Below are positions 60,754 through 64,000 of a stretch of 64,000 nt of DNA, piece by piece (the stretch's first letter is position 1; every line of letters begins with the position of its first letter). Under the pieces are notes generated by a model. It worked only from the letters and a program-made list of their open reading frames with translations. It searched no databases and was not told where the DNA came from. Position numbers and translations under genes: made by a program. Source of the DNA: Tachypleus tridentatus (lineage: Eukaryota; Arthropoda; Merostomata; Xiphosura; Limulidae); the NCBI RefSeq assembly GCF_004210375.1, contig NC_134827.1:98984672-99048671 (forward strand), given 5' to 3'.

Positions 60754-62000
60754 TATATTTACATCATTGATTATTAATTTATAATAACGGTTATTACTAA
60801 AAGTTATTAAAAATGATGGTTTATATACAGATTTTACAGACAACACAGAGTCTTATATCTGGTCTAGAACTAAATATTTTATCGACGATCCAAGTCCACC
60901 ATGAACAAATTAAGTGTTGATACTGTTACACCTCGGTTAAATTGGCCTCACACCGCTGTAAGACCATGGGAGATATTTAATGTCCTCATAGAAATGCTAA
61001 AATCTGAACATATTCACTAAAGATGAACGGTTTGTAATGTTCGAAATATGTAACGTTTCTGGTTAAATTCTCTAGTTTTCCGATTGACAGACGTTCATCA
61101 CAATTATAGATTCCTAGGCCTACAGTATACTAACTGTAGATGTCCAATAATATCCATTAGTATATGTTAGTATATGACAAGTGTACACAATTACACGTTG
61201 CTATCTGTCCAGCAGCTTTGATAACACATCTCCTTTGAATCATTTCTGACGTCAGTAAATACCTAGAATCCCTAAACTCGTAGTTTGGCTGGATTCTGGC
61301 GGTGATTATTTAATTCAAGAGAGCAGAACAAAATGAACATAGTGGGTCATAGATGGCAGCACCTTACGAAACCTTTCCAGTTCGGCGCATAATTGACAGA
61401 GTTACAGTTTTCGTTACCTCATAAATCTACGGGTGATGTTGCATATATATATGTTGGAATTATAGTCATTCATGAATATTGTATACAGCACAAATAAATT
61501 ATGTATGCAAGAACAACACGATGAAAATAGTGGATTTGATCTGAATGTTAAAATTCTGAGGTACAAAACTTTCATCGTTCTGCCTGAACAATCTGTCAAA
61601 GGAACTCTGATTCCTGACCTTCAAAGCATTACTTGAAGATCTGATCTGGTTCGCTTGAAATTTTCCTCAATGCTTTCATTTTTTATTTGACTTTCAAGTT
61701 TACAGTTTCAACTCTGAAATATTTAGCAGGTAGTGGATGGTCATCGAATACACAAAAGTAATGACTAAAGTCGCACTACATTTGAAAAATAACGCATTCG
61801 GCCTCGTGTTTCTAGTGATAACAGTGAACAATATTTTTAGCCCATGAATAACATCAAGTGCACATTTGGTAAACCCTGTGTTTTGTTCACTAATGAATGT
61901 ATATTTCATAAGCATTTCGATGCACTGAATATTTTCTAAACAGTAGCTCAGTGATAACCGTACTAGACTACTGATTGATAGGAACATCATTAGTGTTTTA
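60754..62000. other. Unassigned stretch upstream of the visible nvd exons
   Basis: I looked here on the minus strand for the missing nvd exons (Rieske C-x-H and CPFH motifs, WYHAEG-like block) and did not find them. No repeat was recognised. Confidence 0.45.
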
Positions 62001-62408
62001 TTGGGTTGAGGAATAATTCGTGAGCGTTTTTTCAAGTTAAAAAATATATTCATAAATGAAACGCTTTCGCAAAATATTTCATGTCATTTGGTAGATAATT
62101 TTTTTGCTCTAATAGATGGTGTGTTTGATTTTCATATGTCTTTAATTTTTGCTTTCATTTTCAGCTCATTAAATGGAATGTCAAGTGGACAAAATCGAGC
62201 ATTTTCGACACCATCTGCTTTTCGCATTTAATTTCTGGCAATTTCGTTTAAAACAATGCATACTATATACCTAGGTATTACATGAAATAAAGTATCATAA
62301 TAAATGTTTTGGGTGTAATGTGTTCATGCATTGAAGTATTGTATAGTCTTGCATGTAATGCTTGAATGAAATTATTTAAAAACGCTCACGAATTATTCCT
62401 CAACCTAA
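62001..62408 (+). mobile_element. Mariner-derived MITE (408 bp)
   Basis: Flanked by TA (61999-62000, 62409-62410), with ~30-bp inverted ends: left TTGGGTTGAGGAATAATTCG and right (reversed) TTAGGTTGAGGAATAATTCG, both followed by TGAGCGTTTTT. Inside, an ATG at about 62173 opens MECQVDKIEHFRHHLLFAF, close to the (K)EHFRH.LL..F start of mariner transposases. The frame is then lost. It therefore looks like a mariner whose middle was deleted, keeping the ends and a scrap of the first codons. Confidence 0.85.
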
Positions 62409-62489
62409 TATATTACAAAAAAAAAAACGAAAAAATATAGCGCTCATTATTTTAGAGGCGATCAGACATGAGTAACCCAAGTGTTGATG

Positions 62490-62600
62490 GCGGGTTCTCT
62501 TCACTACATCTTCTCTCTAGTCTAGCAGTTCAAAATTAGGGACAGTTAGTGCAGATAGCCCTGGACTAGTTAAGCGTGAATATCCAAAAACAATTCAACC
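62490..62600 (+). mobile_element. SINE type A, 3' fragment
   Basis: CTCTCTAGTCTAGCAG, AAAATTAGGGACAGTTAGTGC, AGATAGCCCTGGACTAG and AATATCCAAAAACAA match the 3' half of type A. Confidence 0.75.
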
Positions 62601-62742
62601 GTTAAGTCCTATTCAGAGGAAGTCTGTTTGTTTGTTTTTAATTTGCTTCGTGAATCTTCAGAAACTGGTTGCTCCTTACACGCAATAACACGCGTAGCAT
62701 TAAAATTATAATATGTTTCAAGGTTTATGACGACCCCTTGTG

Positions 62743-62858
62743 TTAGTGTTGTTTTACCACGAAGCTACATATGGAACATTTGCGCTTAATCCAACAAGAG
62801 AATCTGAACTCCTATTTTAGCGTTGCGAGTCCGTAAACTTAATGCTAACCCGTCCTGA
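62743..62858 (-). mobile_element. SINE type B/C, diverged
   Basis: GTGTTGTTTTACCACGAAGC, ACATATGGAACATTTGCGC and TTTTAGCGTTGCGAGTCCG in the expected antisense order; the head end is decayed. Confidence 0.65.
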
Positions 62859-63297
62859 TGTTTCTAATACTAATACCATAGTTCCCATATTTTATACCTA
62901 AACTTATATAAACGCTGTTAAAGAAATTCATTTGATATATGCAGTTGAGGTTATTTCTATTGAGCATACAGACGGCCCACTTAAAGCCTTCAACATTAGT
63001 TATTAATATTTTTTTAGATAAGTCATCCTTACGTTTTATCTTTAATTTAAGGTGCAATTCATCGTTATGACGTAAGGTAAGGCGTTTACTTGTAAACATT
63101 TGTGTATTTGCGCAATCCATGAGACTATGACCGAGATTGAAGACGTTCATGTCAGCTTCGTTTCATTTACAGGTTAAGGAAAGTAAATTGTAATTAGATT
63201 AGATAAAAAACAACGAAAAAACCTAAGTTATGCGTGTCGACCCTGATTGACTTATCTAAGATTAAATTATTTAAGGCTAACAGAGACTCGCAAAACG
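62859..63297. other. Unassigned stretch with a 101-codon open frame
   Basis: An open frame at 62845-63150 on the minus strand starts MNVFNLGHSLMDCANTQMF. It overlaps the SINE at its end and shows no domain I know, so I do not call it a gene. Confidence 0.35.
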
Positions 63298-63557
63298 GGC
63301 TCAGCGTGGCCAGGTGGTTAAGACAGTCGACTCGTAATCAGAGGGTCGCGGGTTCGAATCTCCGTCACACCAAACATGCTCAGCCGTGGGGGCGTTATAA
63401 TGTGACGATCACTATTCGTTGATAAAAGAGTAGCCCAAGAGGCGACGGTGGGTGGTGATGACTAGCTGCTTTCCCTATAGTCTTACATTGCTAAATTAAG
63501 GACGGTTAGCGCAGATAGCCCTCCAGCAGCTTTGCGCGAAATTAAAAAAAAAAAAAC
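63298..63557 (+). mobile_element. SINE type A, nearly full length
   Basis: GGCTCAGCGTGGCCAGGTGG head, anticodon-like GACTCGTAATC, box B GGTTCGAATCTCC, body with a small deletion at ACGATCACTATTCG, and an A-rich tail. It is the best plus-strand view of the head. Confidence 0.94.
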
Positions 63558-63626
63558 ATTAACAAAAACTGAGTAATTTGGTTTATAATAGATGGTAAGT
63601 TCTTCATGTCAGATTTAGTTAAGAAT

Positions 63627-63770
63627 GCTTTGTTTCTTTCAGATTTTTGTGCAAGGCTATCTGTGAAAAGCTGTCCTTAATTTTGAACCAATAACTAAAT
63701 ACAACGTAGTTAGTCAACAGCATTCACAGCAAACTCTTAAGCCTACTTTTGTATGATCGAAGAGTGTAAA
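63627..63770 (-). mobile_element. SINE type A, very old fragment
   Basis: TGCTTTGTTTCTTTCAG, GTGCAAGGCTATCTGTG, TAGTTAGTCAACAGC and GCAAACTCTTAAGCCTAC follow the type A antisense order with heavy divergence. Confidence 0.55.
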
Positions 63771-63896
63771 CTGATATTTACTGCTGTAGTACTTCGAAAG
63801 TTCCAAAGAACAAAGAGCGTTTTTGTTGTTGTAGTTGTTTGCAGCAATGAGTAGTGAGCTATGAATTCTCATATTCATAATCCGGTACGCTAACGA

Positions 63897-64000
63897 CTAT
63901 GCCACGTCGAGCTCTGTTAGGGTTAGCAAGAAAAAAAAGCGTTAAATTACACTATGCTACGTCGAACTCTTTTAGGGTTAGCAAGAAAAAAAAGTTAAAT
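63897..64000. repeat. 55-bp tandem duplication at the right edge
   Basis: CTATGCCACGTCGAGCTCTG at 63897 and CTATGCTACGTCGAACTCTT at 63952 begin two units, each containing TTAGGGTTAGCAAG and an A8 run. The second unit is cut by the end of the window, so more copies may follow. Confidence 0.88.

Noticed and set aside
1-64000. CRISPR arrays, operons or phage-type systems
   Set aside because: The tandem repeats have no spacers, and the intron-bearing genes and SINEs show this is eukaryotic nuclear DNA.

Overview
The window is AT-rich nuclear DNA from an animal. Small exons with GT..AG introns of up to 8 kb, three recognisable metazoan genes and dense tRNA-derived SINEs all point that way. A Neverland-type cholesterol desaturase favours an arthropod or other moulting/invertebrate lineage. 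The very abundant ~280 bp SINE (tRNA-like head, 3' end GAAATTCAAAAACAAACAAAC-like) is, from memory, typical of horseshoe crab DNA, so a xiphosuran chelicerate is my best guess; this is an inference and not proven here.

Layout. 1-1812: a 47-bp tandem satellite running off the left edge, with an 8-unit higher-order repeat. 1.8-15.4 kb: SINE-rich, apparently gene-free DNA, with one candidate orphan exon near 4.3 kb. 15.5-29.6 kb (+): a complete six-exon lysophosphatidate acyltransferase gene (AGPAT1/2 type, 276 aa). 29.6-44.9 kb: AT-rich intergenic DNA between two convergent genes, with two related foldback elements. 44.9-49.7 kb (-): a complete three-exon PIN1 gene (162 aa; WW plus parvulin domain). 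50-57 kb: SINEs and two mariner elements. 57.1-60.3 kb (-): the last three coding exons of neverland (nvd, Rieske-type cholesterol 7-desaturase), recognised only by joining short exons; its upstream Rieske exons are not visible and probably lie beyond the right edge. A Tc1-like transposon sits in one nvd intron. 60.6-62.4 kb: a foldback with a hammerhead-ribozyme-like core and a mariner-derived MITE. The right edge has more SINEs and a small tandem duplication.

The genes are housekeeping or metabolic and form no operon-like system: AGPAT makes phosphatidic acid at the ER, PIN1 isomerises pSer/pThr-Pro bonds, and Nvd starts ecdysteroid synthesis from cholesterol. The unusual content is in the repeats. 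There are three SINE head types with a shared tail, a chimeric SINE whose internal inverted junction occurs at two loci and which moved with its own target-site duplication, four internally deleted Tc1/mariner elements within 9 kb, and a palindromic element with a hammerhead-like core. SINEs are common on both flanks and almost absent over the AGPAT-PIN1 block.
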